A DNA stretch of 5,085 nt. Origin: Paraprevotella sp. (GTDB taxonomy: Bacteria; Bacteroidota; Bacteroidia; Bacteroidales; Bacteroidaceae). How positions within the stretch are numbered: position 1 is the first letter of the stretch; each line of letters starts with the position of its first letter. The notes beneath the pieces were generated by a model. It made no database searches and was not told where the DNA came from. It saw only the letters and a program-made list of their open reading frames with translations. This document shows positions 5,058 through 5,085 of the stretch, piece by piece. Both the position numbers and the translations under genes were made by a program. The DNA lies in NCBI GenBank assembly GCA_021205005.1, contig JAJPYK010000245.1, positions 1 through 5,085 on the forward strand, written 5' to 3'.

Positions 5058-5085
5058 TCAAAGGCCCCAAGCCTGTAGACCTCAG

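Larger units (their letters stand above)
3127..5085 (-). pseudogene. Broken gene for an exported metallopeptidase-like protein with FN3-like and T9SS-type C-terminal domains (5' end outside window)
   Basis: I read the whole minus-strand stretch as one gene, with three lesions. First, EVYRLGAFD (reading from 5083) joins SDTLGETLPSYG in another frame at about 5055-5060; one lost T would explain it. Second, an in-frame TAA at 4713-4715 stands between VVLAE and NRGTNVQF, both in the same frame with no other stop. Third, a one-base shift near 3699-3701 joins MKVRYYDG to DYLPQRTEMKFSG. Restored, the visible part is about 650 residues: a metallopeptidase-like region, a tyrosine-rich middle, an FN3-like domain and a sorting-type C-terminal domain. 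The peptidase motif is degenerate (RDIARGLG). Any signal peptide lies beyond base 5085. It is convergent with the acyltransferase and ends at a strong terminator. Three independent small genes would be the alternative, but none of the pieces has a complete domain layout. Confidence 0.7.

Noticed and set aside
1..5085. CRISPR arrays, tRNA or rRNA genes, transposases, insertion-sequence ends
   Set aside because: I looked on both strands and saw no spaced identical repeats of CRISPR size, no cloverleaf-like sequence, no rRNA-like stretches and no transposase coding.

Overview
The window looks like a chromosomal segment of a Bacteroidota (probably Bacteroidales) genome of moderate to high GC. Three things support this: a -33/-7 type promoter (TTTG, 21 nt, TATCTTTG) in front of dusB, the lack of Shine-Dalgarno sequences, and a minus-strand surface protein ending in what looks like a type IX secretion (T9SS) sorting domain. 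I cannot name the genus.

Left half, plus strand. The window opens inside a uracil/xanthine permease of the UraA (NCS2) family, of which only the C-terminal half is present (1-669). After 53 bp comes dusB (723-1784), an intact tRNA-dihydrouridine synthase whose promoter lies so close to the ATG that the mRNA should be leaderless or nearly so. The dusB 3' end runs into an 88-bp element (1779-1866) with a 22-bp period and two mutually exclusive 10-bp stems, the second ending in a T-run. About 100 bp later an integral-membrane acyltransferase-3 (OafA-like O-acyltransferase) starts at 1962. Its open frame stops at 2954, but a one-base frameshift near 2887-2895 appears to have cut off the natural hydrophobic C-terminus, which continues in another frame to 3009.

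Right half, minus strand. A bidirectional hairpin terminator (3070-3107) separates the acyltransferase from a convergent gene that fills the rest of the window (5085 down to 3127). I read this as one large broken gene: an exported protein with a metallopeptidase-like domain, a fibronectin-III-like domain and a T9SS-type C-terminal domain. It is interrupted by an in-frame TAA (4713-4715) and two apparent one-base deletions (near 5055-5060 and 3699-3701). At the site where relatives carry a zinc-binding HEIGHGLG-type motif it reads RDIARGLG, so even an intact version would probably be a pseudo-peptidase.

The permease and DusB are housekeeping functions, and no joint pathway with the other genes is evident. 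The surface protein is locally more AT-rich than its neighbours. Four reading-frame lesions fall in the right 2.2 kb. They may reflect real decay or errors in the sequence, and raw reads would decide.
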